64,000 nt of DNA. It comes from Streptomyces sp. yr375 (GTDB taxonomy: Bacteria; Actinomycetota; Actinomycetes; Streptomycetales; Streptomycetaceae). Every line of letters starts with the position of its first letter. The stretch's first letter is position 1. The stretch lies in contig NZ_FOFF01000037.1 in assembly GCF_900110755.1 (NCBI RefSeq), positions 26,294-90,293 of the forward strand, written 5' to 3'. Positions 9,480 through 18,747 of the stretch are shown piece by piece. Under the pieces are notes generated by a model. That model searched no databases. It saw nothing but the letters and a program-made list of their open reading frames with translations, and was not told the origin of the DNA. Position numbers and translations under genes: made by a program.

Positions 9480-10781
9480 TCATGACTCCCGTGGACGTTC
9501 GTCCACGATCCGCCTGATCTTGCCCACCGACCGCTCCAGCGTCTCCGGGTCCACGATCTCGACCGCGACCGACACCCCGATGCCGTCCTTCACCGCCGCC
9601 GCGATGGCCTGCGCTGCGGCGACGCGGTCGGCGGGAGCGGCGTCGGGGCGGGCCTCGGCGCGGACCGTGAGGGCGTCGAGGCGGCCCTCGCGGGTCAGAC
9701 GGAGCTGGAAGTGCGGCGCCACGGCCGGGGTGCGCAGCACGATCTCCTCGATCTGTGTCGGGAAGAGATTCACCCCGCGCAGGATGACCATGTCGTCGCT
9801 GCGGCCGGTCACCTTCCGCATCCGCCGGAAGACGCGTGCCGTGCCCGGCAGCAGCGCCGTCAGGTCACGCGTGCGGTAACGGACGATCGGCATCGCCTCC
9901 TTGGTGAGCGAGGTGAACACCAACTCGCCCTCCGCGCCCTCCGGAAGGACCTCGCCGGTGAACGGGTCGACCACCTCCGGAAAGAAGTGGTCCTCCCAGA
10001 TGTGCAGGCCGTCCTTCGTCTCCACGCACTCCTGCGCGACCCCCGGCCCGATCACCTCCGACAACCCGTATATGTCGACCGCGTCGATCGCGAACCGCTC
10101 CTCGATCTCCTGACGCATCGCCTCCGTCCACGGCTCGGCGCCGAAGACGCCCACCCGCAGCGAGGTCGAGCGCGGGTCGACGCCCTGGCGTTCGAACTCG
10201 TCGAGAAGGGTGAGCAGATAGGAGGGGGTCACCATGATGATGCGCGGCTTCAGGTCCTGGATCAGCAGGACCTGACGGGACGTCATACCGCCGGACGCGG
10301 GGATCACCGTACAGCCGAGGCGTTCGGCGCCGTAGTGGGCGCCGAGGCCGCCCGTGAACAGGCCGTAGCCGTACGCCACATGGACCGTGTCGCCGGGTCG
10401 GCCGCCCGCCGCGCGGAGCGAACGGGCCACCATGTCCGCCCACATGGACAGATCGGCGTCCGTGTAGCCGACGACCGTCGGGCGGCCGGTGGTGCCGCTG
10501 GAGGCATGGATGCGGCGGATCCGGTCGCGGGGGACGGCGAACATCCCGTACGGGTAGTGCTCGCGCAGGTCCGCCTTGGTCGTGAAGGGGAAGCGGGACA
10601 GATCGGCGAGGTCGCGGCAGTCGTCGGGGTGGACGCCGGCCTTGTCGAAGGAGTCGCGGTAGAACGGCACATGGGCGTACGCGTGCCGCAACGAGGCGCG
10701 CAGGCGCTCCAGTTGCAGCGCGCGCAGGGCGTCCACGTCGAGACGCTCGCCCTCGTCCAGCAGGTTCCGCGCATCCCTCAT
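9480..10781 (-). CDS. paaK: Phenylacetate-CoA ligase
   Basis: 433 aa, the normal PaaK length. The enzyme activates phenylacetate to phenylacetyl-CoA, the first step of the paa route. Visible features are the ATP loop SSGTTGRPT (about 93-101), GAEPWTEAMR, the conserved YGLSEVIGPGV, PIVRYRTRDLT and the C-terminal VNLFPTQIE typical of PaaK. The start ATG follows GGGAG. No ring-epoxidase (paaABCDE) or later paa genes are in the window, so this is an orphan ligase or a satellite of a paa locus elsewhere. A PaaR-like inverted repeat lies 37-52 nt upstream of the start codon. Confidence 0.94.
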   Translation of the reverse strand: MRDARNLLDEGERLDVDALRALQLERLRASLRHAYAHVPFYRDSFDKAGVHPDDCRDLADLSRFPFTTKADLREHYPYGMFAVPRDRIRRIHASSGTTGRPTVVGYTDADLSMWADMVARSLRAAGGRPGDTVHVAYGYGLFTGGLGAHYGAERLGCTVIPASGGMTSRQVLLIQDLKPRIIMVTPSYLLTLLDEFERQGVDPRSTSLRVGVFGAEPWTEAMRQEIEERFAIDAVDIYGLSEVIGPGVAQECVETKDGLHIWEDHFFPEVVDPFTGEVLPEGAEGELVFTSLTKEAMPIVRYRTRDLTALLPGTARVFRRMRKVTGRSDDMVILRGVNLFPTQIEEIVLRTPAVAPHFQLRLTREGRLDALTVRAEARPDAAPADRVAAAQAIAAAVKDGIGVSVAVEIVDPETLERSVGKIRRIVDERPRES

Positions 10782-10817
10782 GGGACTACTCCCTCGCCCA
10801 ATCGTGTCAATACGGGC

Positions 10818-10833
10818 GACCGATCATTCGGTC
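10818..10833. promoter_or_regulatory. PaaR-like (TetR-type) operator upstream of paaK
   Basis: GACCGATCATTCGGTC is an inverted repeat with 6-bp arms GACCGA/TCGGTC. Its ACCG-N6-CGGT core matches the half-site arrangement described for PaaR operators in corynebacteria. It sits where the paaK promoter is expected and also between paaK and the divergent hydrolase, so it could control both. No paaR gene lies in the window. Binding is inferred from the motif and position only. Confidence 0.45.
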
Positions 10834-10949
10834 GATCTCCTTCGGGATCAGTAATCCAGGCCTGCGGGCATCCGGCAAGAGCCCGGTCGGGAATTTCGCC
10901 CGGGAGAACCCGGTTGCGGGCGGCTGCGACCCGCGCCGAGGATCGGGGC

Positions 10950-11786
10950 ATGCCGATCTTCACCGCACCGGACGGAACCCCGCTCGCCTACCATGCGCGG
11001 GGCGCGGGCGAGCCGCTCGTCGTGCTGCCCGGCGGCCCCATGCGGGCCTCCCGCTACCTCGGCGACCTCGGCGGACTCACCGCCCACCGCCGGCTGATCC
11101 TCCTCGACCTGCGCGGCACCGGCGACTCCGCCGTCCCGGCGGACCCGGCGACGTACCGCTGCGACCGGCAGGTCGACGACGTCGAGGCGCTGCGCGTCCA
11201 TCTGGGGCTGGAGCGGATCGACGTGCTCGCCCACTCGGCGGGCGGCAGCCTCGCGCTGCTGTACGCGGCCCGGCACCCGCACCGCGTGTCCCGGCTCGCG
11301 CTGATCACCGCCACACCCTGGGCGCTGGGCCGCCCCGCCACGGCCGGGGACCGGCTGGCGGCGGCCCGGCTGCGCGCGGACGAACCGTGGTTCGCCGCCG
11401 CCTTCCCGGCGTTCGAGGCATGGCTCGCGGGCGACGACGATCCCGACTGGGCGCTCGTCGCCCCCTTCTTCCACGGCCGCTGGGACGACACCGCCCGCGC
11501 CCTCGAAGCCGCCGCTGACGACGAACAGACCAACTCCGAGGCGGAGCACCGCTTCCTCGACCCGGCCGCCTTCGACCCGCCCGCCCTGCGCACCGCCCTC
11601 GCGGCCGTCACCGCCCCGGTCCTGGTGCTCGCCGGCGAACTGGACGGCGGACCCCGGCCCGCCCTCGCCCGGCTCGTCGCCGACGCCTTCCCGAACGCCG
11701 AGTTCACCGTCCAGCCCGGCGCCGGCCACTACCCGTGGCTGGACGACCCGGATTCGTTCGTCGGACGCGTCGGTTCCTTCCTCTGA
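10950..11786 (+). CDS. Alpha/beta hydrolase (proline iminopeptidase-like)
   Basis: 278 aa. The nucleophile elbow is AHSAGG with Ser at about 96. An oxyanion-forming PGGP follows strand 3 near residue 31, and the C-terminal His lies in GAGHYPW (about 260). The topology and the short cap region (about 130-200) resemble TAP/proline-iminopeptidase-like hydrolases, but substrates of this superfamily cannot be predicted reliably. The ATG at 10950 follows a GAGGATCGGGG site; much longer upstream reading is antisense to paaK and is rejected. It is divergent from paaK with the PaaR-like repeat between them, and convergent with the next acyl-CoA synthetase. Confidence 0.85.
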   Translation: MPIFTAPDGTPLAYHARGAGEPLVVLPGGPMRASRYLGDLGGLTAHRRLILLDLRGTGDSAVPADPATYRCDRQVDDVEALRVHLGLERIDVLAHSAGGSLALLYAARHPHRVSRLALITATPWALGRPATAGDRLAAARLRADEPWFAAAFPAFEAWLAGDDDPDWALVAPFFHGRWDDTARALEAAADDEQTNSEAEHRFLDPAAFDPPALRTALAAVTAPVLVLAGELDGGPRPALARLVADAFPNAEFTVQPGAGHYPWLDDPDSFVGRVGSFL

Positions 11787-11817
11787 CACCCGGGAACCCG
11801 CCCGCCCCCCGGAAAGC

Positions 11818-13422
11818 TCACTGGTCCTGTGCGACCGCCACCTCCCGCGCCCACCGGTAGTCCGCCTTCCCGCTCGGCGAGCGGCGGATGGACTCGGCGA
11901 GCACGAGCTGACGCGGGATCTTGTAACCGGCGAGCCGGGTACGGCAGTGCCGCTGGATGTCCTCCAGGGAGGGCAGCGGGGCACCCGTGCGCACCTGCAC
12001 CACCGCCGCCACATGGTCGCCCCACGTCGCGTCCGGCACCCCGGCCACCAGGGCGTCGTACACGTCCGGATGCGACTTCAGGGCCTGCTCGACCTCCTCC
12101 GGGTACACCTTCTCGCCCCCGGTGTTGATGCACTGCGAGCCACGGCCGAGGACGACGACCACACCCTCCTCGTCGACGGTCGCCATGTCGCCGAGCAGCA
12201 CCCAGCGCTCGCCGTCCTTCTCGAAGAAGGTCTCGGCCGTCTTCACCGGGTCGTTGTAGTAGCCGAGCGGCACATGGCCGTACTGGGCGACCCGGCCCAC
12301 CTCGCCCGGCGCGACCCGCTCGTACGTGGCCGGATCGACCACCCTGGTACGGGAGTTGACCCGGACCCGGAAACCGCGCTCGGGCCCGGAGTCGTCCGTC
12401 GCCGTGCCGTTGAAGCCCGACTCCGAGGAACCGAAGTTGTTCAGCAGCATCGCGTTCGGCAGCAGCGCCCGGAACTGCCTGCGGACCGTGTCCGACATGA
12501 TCGCCCCGGACGAGGACACACTGAACACCGACGAGCAGTCCGTGCCCCTCATCGGCCCCTCGAGCGCGTCGATCAACGGCCGCAGCATCGCGTCGCCCAC
12601 CAGGGAGATACTGGTGACCTTCTCCTTCGCGACCGTCCGCAGCGCCTCCTCGGGCACGAACTTGCGGTGGATCACCACGCGTTGGCCGAAGTTGAAGCCG
12701 ATGAACGCGGTGAGCGTGGACGTGCCGTGCATCAGCGGGGGAGTGGGGAAGAAGGTGATCCCCGTCCCCCCGGCCGCCACCCGCTCGGCGATCTCCTCCG
12801 GCTTCTTCACCGGCTCCCCGGTCGGCGAGCCACCGCCCAACCCCGAGAAGAACAAGTCCTCCTGACGCCACATCACCCCCTTGGGCAGACCGGTCGTGCC
12901 GCCCGTGTAGATGATGAACTGGTCGTCGCCCGAGCGCGCCGGGAACCCGCGCCCGGCGGAACCGCCCGCCTCGGCCTCCGCGAACGACACGATGCCCTCG
13001 CCCGCCGGGCCCACCCGGATCAGATGCCGCAACGCAGGCGTCTGCGGCAGCGCCCCCGCCACCCGGTCCGTGAACTCCGCGTCGAAGACGAGCGCGACCA
13101 GATCCGCGTCCCGGTAGAGGTAGACCAACTCCTCTTCCACATAACGGTAGTTGACGTTGACCGGCACGATCCGCGCCTTCAGGCAGCCCAGCACCGTCTG
13201 GAGGTACTCGACGCCGTTGTACAGATGCAGGCCGAGATGCTCGCCGGGCCGCAGCCCGCTGTCGAGCAGGTGATGGCCGATGCGGTTGGCGGCGGCGTCC
13301 AACTCGGCGTACGTCAGCCGCCGTTCCGCGCCCGTGCCCGGGTGGTCGACGTACACGAGCGCCTCACGGTCGGCCGCCACGTCGACGACCGACTCGAACA
13401 GGTCGGCAAGGTTGTACTCCAC
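11818..13422 (-). CDS. Acyl-CoA synthetase (FadD-like)
   Basis: 534 aa. The P-loop variant is YTGGTTGLPKG (about 172-182), followed by a Gly-rich loop, a long-chain ligase-like NFGSSESGF (about 318) and the GRGSQCINTGGEKVYPEEVE hinge region typical of fatty/steroid acyl-CoA ligases in actinobacteria. GTG at 13422 is preferred because AGGAGG stands 4-5 nt before it; an in-frame ATG at 13476 has no ribosome site. The gene is divergent from the enoyl-CoA hydratase operon with two inverted repeats between, which suggests shared control and a shared pathway. Confidence 0.88.
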   Translation of the reverse strand: MEYNLADLFESVVDVAADREALVYVDHPGTGAERRLTYAELDAAANRIGHHLLDSGLRPGEHLGLHLYNGVEYLQTVLGCLKARIVPVNVNYRYVEEELVYLYRDADLVALVFDAEFTDRVAGALPQTPALRHLIRVGPAGEGIVSFAEAEAGGSAGRGFPARSGDDQFIIYTGGTTGLPKGVMWRQEDLFFSGLGGGSPTGEPVKKPEEIAERVAAGGTGITFFPTPPLMHGTSTLTAFIGFNFGQRVVIHRKFVPEEALRTVAKEKVTSISLVGDAMLRPLIDALEGPMRGTDCSSVFSVSSSGAIMSDTVRRQFRALLPNAMLLNNFGSSESGFNGTATDDSGPERGFRVRVNSRTRVVDPATYERVAPGEVGRVAQYGHVPLGYYNDPVKTAETFFEKDGERWVLLGDMATVDEEGVVVVLGRGSQCINTGGEKVYPEEVEQALKSHPDVYDALVAGVPDATWGDHVAAVVQVRTGAPLPSLEDIQRHCRTRLAGYKIPRQLVLAESIRRSPSGKADYRWAREVAVAQDQ

Positions 13423-13493
13423 CGCTCCTCCTGACCTCGCGGGGCCCGCTTCTCCCGACGGTTCGCCGGTCATCACAGCAAAGGGCGCGGTAA

Positions 13494-13534
13494 GTGGGAA
13501 GGGCTCCCACGAAGAAATCTGACTGACTGTCAGA
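13494..13534. promoter_or_regulatory. Two adjacent inverted repeats in a divergent promoter region
   Basis: Between the acyl-CoA synthetase (minus) and enoyl-CoA hydratase (plus) starts lie GTGGGA-N5-TCCCAC at 13494-13510 and TCTGAC-TGACT-GTCAGA at 13518-13534, with centres 24 bp apart. The second resembles TetR-family operators (TGAC/GTCA type) of fatty-acid or steroid catabolism. Its perfect arms in a divergent control region make a repressor site likely. No regulator gene is adjacent, so it would be encoded elsewhere. Confidence 0.45.
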
Positions 13535-13599
13535 AAACCCTTGAACTGCCATCACGCCTCCTGCAACCTGTTCTCGTTCTTTCCGAGGGGAGATGTGCG

Positions 13600-14400
13600 A
13601 TGGGCGGTACCGAACACCTCACGGTGCGGCGCGAAGGCGCCACACTCGTGCTCACGCTCAACCGGCCGGAGGCCAGGAACGCGCTCTCGATCGCCATGCT
13701 CGTCGGCCTGTACGACGGCTGGCTGGAGGCCGACGCGGACGACACGGTCCGCTCGATCGTGTTCACCGGCGCGGGCGGCGCGTTCTGCGCCGGCATGGAT
13801 CTCAAGGCCCTCGCCGGGCAGGGCATGGAGGGGGAGCAGTACCGCGACCGGCTGAAGGCCGACCCCGACCTGCACTGGAAGGCGATGCTGCGCCATCACC
13901 GCCCCCGCAAGCCGGTGATCGCCGCCGTCGAGGGCCACTGCGTCGCGGGCGGCACGGAGATGCTCCAGGGCACCGACATCCGCGTCGCCGGCGAGTCCGC
14001 CACCTTCGGCCTCTTCGAGGTGCGGCGGGGCCTGTTCCCGATCGGCGGCTCCACGGTCCGGCTGCAACGCCAGATCCCGCGCACCCATGCCCTGGAGATG
14101 CTGCTCACCGGGCGGCCGTACAGCGCGCGGGAGGCTGCCGCCATCGGGCTGGTCGGGCATGTCGTCCCCGACGGGACGGCCCTGTCGAAGGCGCTGGAGA
14201 TCGCCGAACGGGTCAACTCCTGCGGGCCGTTGGCGGTCGAGGCCGTCAAGGCGTCGGTGTACGAGACCGCCGAGCTCACGGAGACGGAGGGGCTCGCCTC
14301 CGAACTCGCCCGGGGCTGGCCGGTGTTCGACACCGACGATGCGAAGGAGGGTGCCCGGGCCTTTGCGGAGAAGCGGGCGCCTGTCTATAAGCGGGCGTGA
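13600..14400 (+). CDS. Enoyl-CoA hydratase/isomerase (crotonase family)
   Basis: 266 aa, full length for the family. Oxyanion-hole segments are GAGGAFCAGMDL (about 57-68) and EGHCVAGGTEML (about 106-117). The region FEVRRGLFPIGG carries a conserved Glu at the first catalytic position; the second, in crotonase a Glu, is not obvious, so hydratase versus another crotonase reaction is open. The start follows GAGGGGAG. First gene of a probable operon with the DUF35 protein and two thiolase-like proteins. A repeat-type hairpin after it may weaken readthrough, but the DUF35 gene also has a good ribosome site. Confidence 0.9.
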   Translation: MGGTEHLTVRREGATLVLTLNRPEARNALSIAMLVGLYDGWLEADADDTVRSIVFTGAGGAFCAGMDLKALAGQGMEGEQYRDRLKADPDLHWKAMLRHHRPRKPVIAAVEGHCVAGGTEMLQGTDIRVAGESATFGLFEVRRGLFPIGGSTVRLQRQIPRTHALEMLLTGRPYSAREAAAIGLVGHVVPDGTALSKALEIAERVNSCGPLAVEAVKASVYETAELTETEGLASELARGWPVFDTDDAKEGARAFAEKRAPVYKRA

Positions 14401-14428
14401 TGTTCCGCCGGTGCGCCCGTTCGTAAGC

Positions 14429-14504
14429 TGCGGGCCGTCCGTCGCTGGTCGCGCCCACGCGGCGGAGCCGCAAATGTCACAGCCCCGCGCCCCTTTGGGG
14501 CGCG
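14429..14504 (+). repeat. Streptomyces-type intergenic repeat ending in a hairpin
   Basis: A 76-bp element with GGTCGCGCCCACGCGGCGGA in its middle, ending in the perfect hairpin CGCGCCCC-TTT-GGGGCGCG (14486-14504). I recognise this as a widespread intergenic repeat of Streptomyces chromosomes, usually found just after stop codons; its role is not established. The hairpin could act as a partial terminator or mRNA stabiliser between the enoyl-CoA hydratase and DUF35 genes. Confidence 0.6.
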
Positions 14505-14536
14505 ACTCACCGATGCTGCTCAGGAGGCAACCCCAG

Positions 14537-15481
14537 ATGCCTGAAGTTCTCAAAGCGCCCCTGGTTGTCGAGTTTCCGTTTACTCGGTCTCTTGGGCCCG
14601 TTCAGAGTGCGTTTCTTACCGGGTTGCGGGAGCGGGTCGTTCTCGGGGTGCGGGCCGGTGACGGGCGTGTTCTCGTGCCGCCCGTCGAGTACGACCCCGT
14701 CACCGCCGAGGAGATTCGCGACCTCGTGGAGGTGGCCCCCACCGGGACGGTCACCACCTGGGCCTGGAACCACGCGCCCCGCCGGGGTCAGCCCCTCGGC
14801 ACCCCCTTCGCGTGGGTGCTGGTGCGGCTCGACGGGGCCGGCACCGCTCTGCTGCACGCCCTCGACGCCCCCGGGCCCGACGCCGTCCGCACCGGGATGC
14901 GGGTGCGGATCCGCTGGGCCGAGGAACGTACCGGTGCCATCACCGACATCGCCTGCTTCGAGCCGTACGACGGCGCGCCGGGCCAACCGACCGGCAGCGA
15001 CGGGGAGTTCGAGGGCGAGCCGGTGACCGGCATCGTCGCCCCCGCTCGGCTCGACTACACCTACTCGCCCGGCCGCGCCCAGTCCGACTACATCGCCGCG
15101 CTCGCCACCCGGCGCACGGTCGGCGAACGCTGCCCGTCCTGCCGCAAGGTGTACGTCCCGCCGCGCGGGGCCTGCCCCACCTGCGGTGTGCCGACCGCCG
15201 AACAGGTCGAGGTCGGGCCGGGCGGCACCGTCACCACCTTCTGCATCGTCAACATCAAGGCGAGGAACCTCGACATCGAAGTCCCCTACGTGTACGCCCA
15301 CATCGCCCTCGACGGGGCCGACCTCGCCCTGCACGGACGCATCGGCGGCATCCCCTACGACCAGGTGCGCATGGGCCTGCGCGTCGAACCCGTGTGGACG
15401 GAAGGCGCCCGCTACCCCGACCACTACCGGCCGACCGGCGAACCCGACGCGGACTACGACGCCTACAAGGAGCTGCTGTGA
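14537..15481 (+). CDS. Tandem OB-fold protein with zinc ribbon (DUF35 / ChsH2-like)
   Basis: 314 aa. The C-terminal half has a rubredoxin-like zinc ribbon, CPSCRKVYVPPRGACPTCG (C199, C202, C213, C216), followed by an OB fold. The N-terminal half repeats the same pattern (VPPVEYDP ... PTGTVTTWAW parallels VPPRGACP ... PGGTVTTFCI) but has lost the four Cys, so this is a two-copy DUF35 protein. Family members bind acyl-CoA and serve as obligate partners of thiolase-fold enzymes, for example ChsH2 with the aldolase Ltp2 in steroid side-chain cleavage. ATG at 14537 follows AGGAGG. The stop overlaps the next gene (GTGA). Confidence 0.85.
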   Translation: MPEVLKAPLVVEFPFTRSLGPVQSAFLTGLRERVVLGVRAGDGRVLVPPVEYDPVTAEEIRDLVEVAPTGTVTTWAWNHAPRRGQPLGTPFAWVLVRLDGAGTALLHALDAPGPDAVRTGMRVRIRWAEERTGAITDIACFEPYDGAPGQPTGSDGEFEGEPVTGIVAPARLDYTYSPGRAQSDYIAALATRRTVGERCPSCRKVYVPPRGACPTCGVPTAEQVEVGPGGTVTTFCIVNIKARNLDIEVPYVYAHIALDGADLALHGRIGGIPYDQVRMGLRVEPVWTEGARYPDHYRPTGEPDADYDAYKELL

Positions 15482-16544
15482 CCCGCGAGGAATCCTCAGG
15501 CCTCCGCGACGTCGCGGTGGTGGCCTTCGCCCAGACCGACGTCCTGCGCACCACCGACGAGCTCTCCGAAGTGGAGATGCTCATGCCGGTCCTGCACAGC
15601 GTCCTAAACCGGACCGGCCTGAAGACCGCCGACATCGGCTTCACCTGCTCCGGCTCCAGCGACTACCTCGCCGGCCGCGCCTTCTCCTTCACCCTCGCCC
15701 TCGACGGCGTCGGAGCCTGGCCGCCCATCGCCGAGTCCCACGTCGAGATGGACGGTGCGTGGGCGCTGTACGAGGCGTGGACCAAACTGCTCACCGGCGA
15801 CGCGGACACCGCGCTCGTCTACTCCTACGGCAAGTCCTCGCCCGGCTCCGTACGCGACGTGCTCACCCGCCAACTCGACCCGTACTACGTCGCCCCCCTG
15901 TGGCCCGACTCCGTCGCCCTCGCCGCGCTCCAGGCCCAGGCCCTGATCGACGCGGGCGACACCGACGAGAGCGCCCTCGCCGCCGTCGGCGCCCGCAGCC
16001 GACGCGTCGCCACCCTCAACTCCCATGCCCAGCTCCGGGGTTCGGTGCCCCAGGGGGATTACGTCGTACGGCCGCTGCGCACCGGCGACTGCCCGCCGGT
16101 CGGCGACGGGGCCGCCGCCGTGATCCTCGCGGCGGGGGAACGGGCCCGCGAACTGTGCTCCCGGCCCGCCTGGATCCGGGGCATCGACCACCGCATCGAG
16201 GCCCACGCGCTCGGCGTGCGCGACCTCACCGACTCGCCCTCCACCCGCCTCGCCGCCCAGAAGGCGGGCGTTTTCGAACGGCCCGTCGACACCGCCGAGT
16301 TGCACGCCCCGTTCAGCGCGCAGGAGGTCGTCCTGCGCAAGGCGCTGCGGCTGGACGACAGCGTGCGGGTCAACCTGTCCGGCGGCGCCCTCGCCGCCAA
16401 CCCCATGATGGCCGCCGGCCTCGTCCGCATCGGCGAGGCCGCCGCCCGCATCCACCGGGGCGAGTCCGACCGAGCCCTCGCCCACGCCACCTCCGGCCCG
16501 TGTCTCCAACAGAACCTGGTCGCCGTACTCGAAGGGGAACCGCG

Positions 16545-16548
<4 letters not shown>
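15478..16548 (+). CDS. Thiolase-fold protein, lipid-transfer (Ltp)-like, first of two
   Basis: 356 aa with a thiolase-like fold. The nucleophile loop that normally carries Cys reads ESHVEMDGAWAL (about 86-97), with no Cys. The His of the usual GHP motif is replaced (SGGALAANPM, about 301-310), and the C-terminal Cys-GGG loop is absent. It therefore cannot do ordinary Claisen thiolysis. Known relatives without these residues act as CoA-ester aldolases or structural partners. The GTG start overlaps the DUF35 stop, and its own stop overlaps the second thiolase-like gene (ATGA), so the three proteins are made together and probably form a complex. The substrate is unknown. Confidence 0.85.
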
Positions 16549-17711
<1,163 letters not shown>

Positions 17712-17794
17712 AAGGTCCCGCTCACGTGCTCTGTCGGCCTCCCGAACCGGTCGCTAGGCTGACCCGCGGACGACGAACCGGGAGGAGCACGGAC

Positions 17795-18037
17795 GTGGCC
17801 GAGAGCACCATCCAGCAGCAGCCGCTCACGGGCTGGGACAAGCCCGAGCTGGACCTCAGCAGCGCCGAGTGGCAGTCCAGCAGCCAGGGGCGGGGGGATG
17901 TCCAGATCGCCTTCGTCGAGGGATTCATCGCGATGCGCAACAGCGGCCGTCCCCAGAGCCCTTCGCTGATCTTCACGCCCGCCGAGTGGGGCGCGTTCGT
18001 GTCGGGGGCGCGGGAGGGGGAGTTCGACCTGACCTGA
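17795..18037 (+). CDS. DUF397 domain protein
   Basis: 80 aa. The single DUF397 domain shows the family hallmarks: LSSAEWQSSSQG near the N-terminus, VQIAFVEGFIAMRNS in the middle and LIFTPAEWGAFVSGAREGEFD at the end. These small proteins are very abundant in Streptomyces, usually next to Scr1/WhiJ-type HTH regulators, and are thought to act as their small partners. Here no such regulator is adjacent, so it is an orphan copy. GTG at 17795 is preceded by GGGAGGAG. Confidence 0.88.
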   Translation: MAESTIQQQPLTGWDKPELDLSSAEWQSSSQGRGDVQIAFVEGFIAMRNSGRPQSPSLIFTPAEWGAFVSGAREGEFDLT

Positions 18038-18242
18038 CCCCGCCCGCCTCGCAGCAGGCCCGTCGACCGCCCCGAGCCCGCGCCGACGAGCCGCGTCCCG
18101 CCGGTGCGCCCGGCGCCCGCCGCCAGGTGGTCGCCGGCGTCCCGCCCCGGGGACGTGATCGGCCGTCCCCGACCCGCGCCCGGCGGCGAACCGCAGCCCG
18201 CCCAGGCGTCACCGGACGCCGGTGGCCACGTACCATGGCCGC

Positions 18243-18740
18243 ATGTCGTTCCTCCGCCGCCGCAGTGCCACTCCCGCCGGGCCCGACTTCGACGTACTGG
18301 CCATGGATCCGGGCGACTGGCCCGGCAATCTGGGCGCCGGCCTGCTGCCCGCCCCCGACGGTAGCTGCCAGGGCGTCTTCCTGCGCTACGACCTCTTCGG
18401 CGGCCGCGGCCCCGCGATGATCATCGGCAATCTGCCCGAGGGCTCCCCGGCCCGCGAGGTGGCGGAGGACGAGATCCCCTTCGAGGTCGCCCAACTGCTG
18501 CTCGCCCTGGAGAACGACGAGGAGGTGACCGTCGTCGGCACCGAGGACATGCCGGTGATGCAGGGCGACAACCTGCTGATCGTGCGCCGTCTCAAGCTCT
18601 CCGAGGGGCGGATCTCCTGCGTGCAGTTCGACCGCAGCGACCAGGTCCTGGTGACCATCGCCGCCTGGGACCGCCCCATCACCGACGACCTGTACGCCCT
18701 GCTGAAACCGCTCCCGGCGGAGCTGTTCCAGCAGGGCTGA
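18243..18740 (+). CDS. Conserved hypothetical protein (Streptomyces)
   Basis: 165 aa, acidic and soluble, with no signal peptide or transmembrane segment and no motif I can name. Codon use and a clean stop support it as real. ATG at 18243 is used; an in-frame GTG at 18222 would add 7 residues and neither has a strong ribosome site. The upstream 205 nt after the DUF397 gene hold nothing clear. The stop is 7 nt from the convergent amidase stop. Function unknown. Confidence 0.75.
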   Translation: MSFLRRRSATPAGPDFDVLAMDPGDWPGNLGAGLLPAPDGSCQGVFLRYDLFGGRGPAMIIGNLPEGSPAREVAEDEIPFEVAQLLLALENDEEVTVVGTEDMPVMQGDNLLIVRRLKLSEGRISCVQFDRSDQVLVTIAAWDRPITDDLYALLKPLPAELFQQG

Positions 18741-18747
18741 GGCCCGG

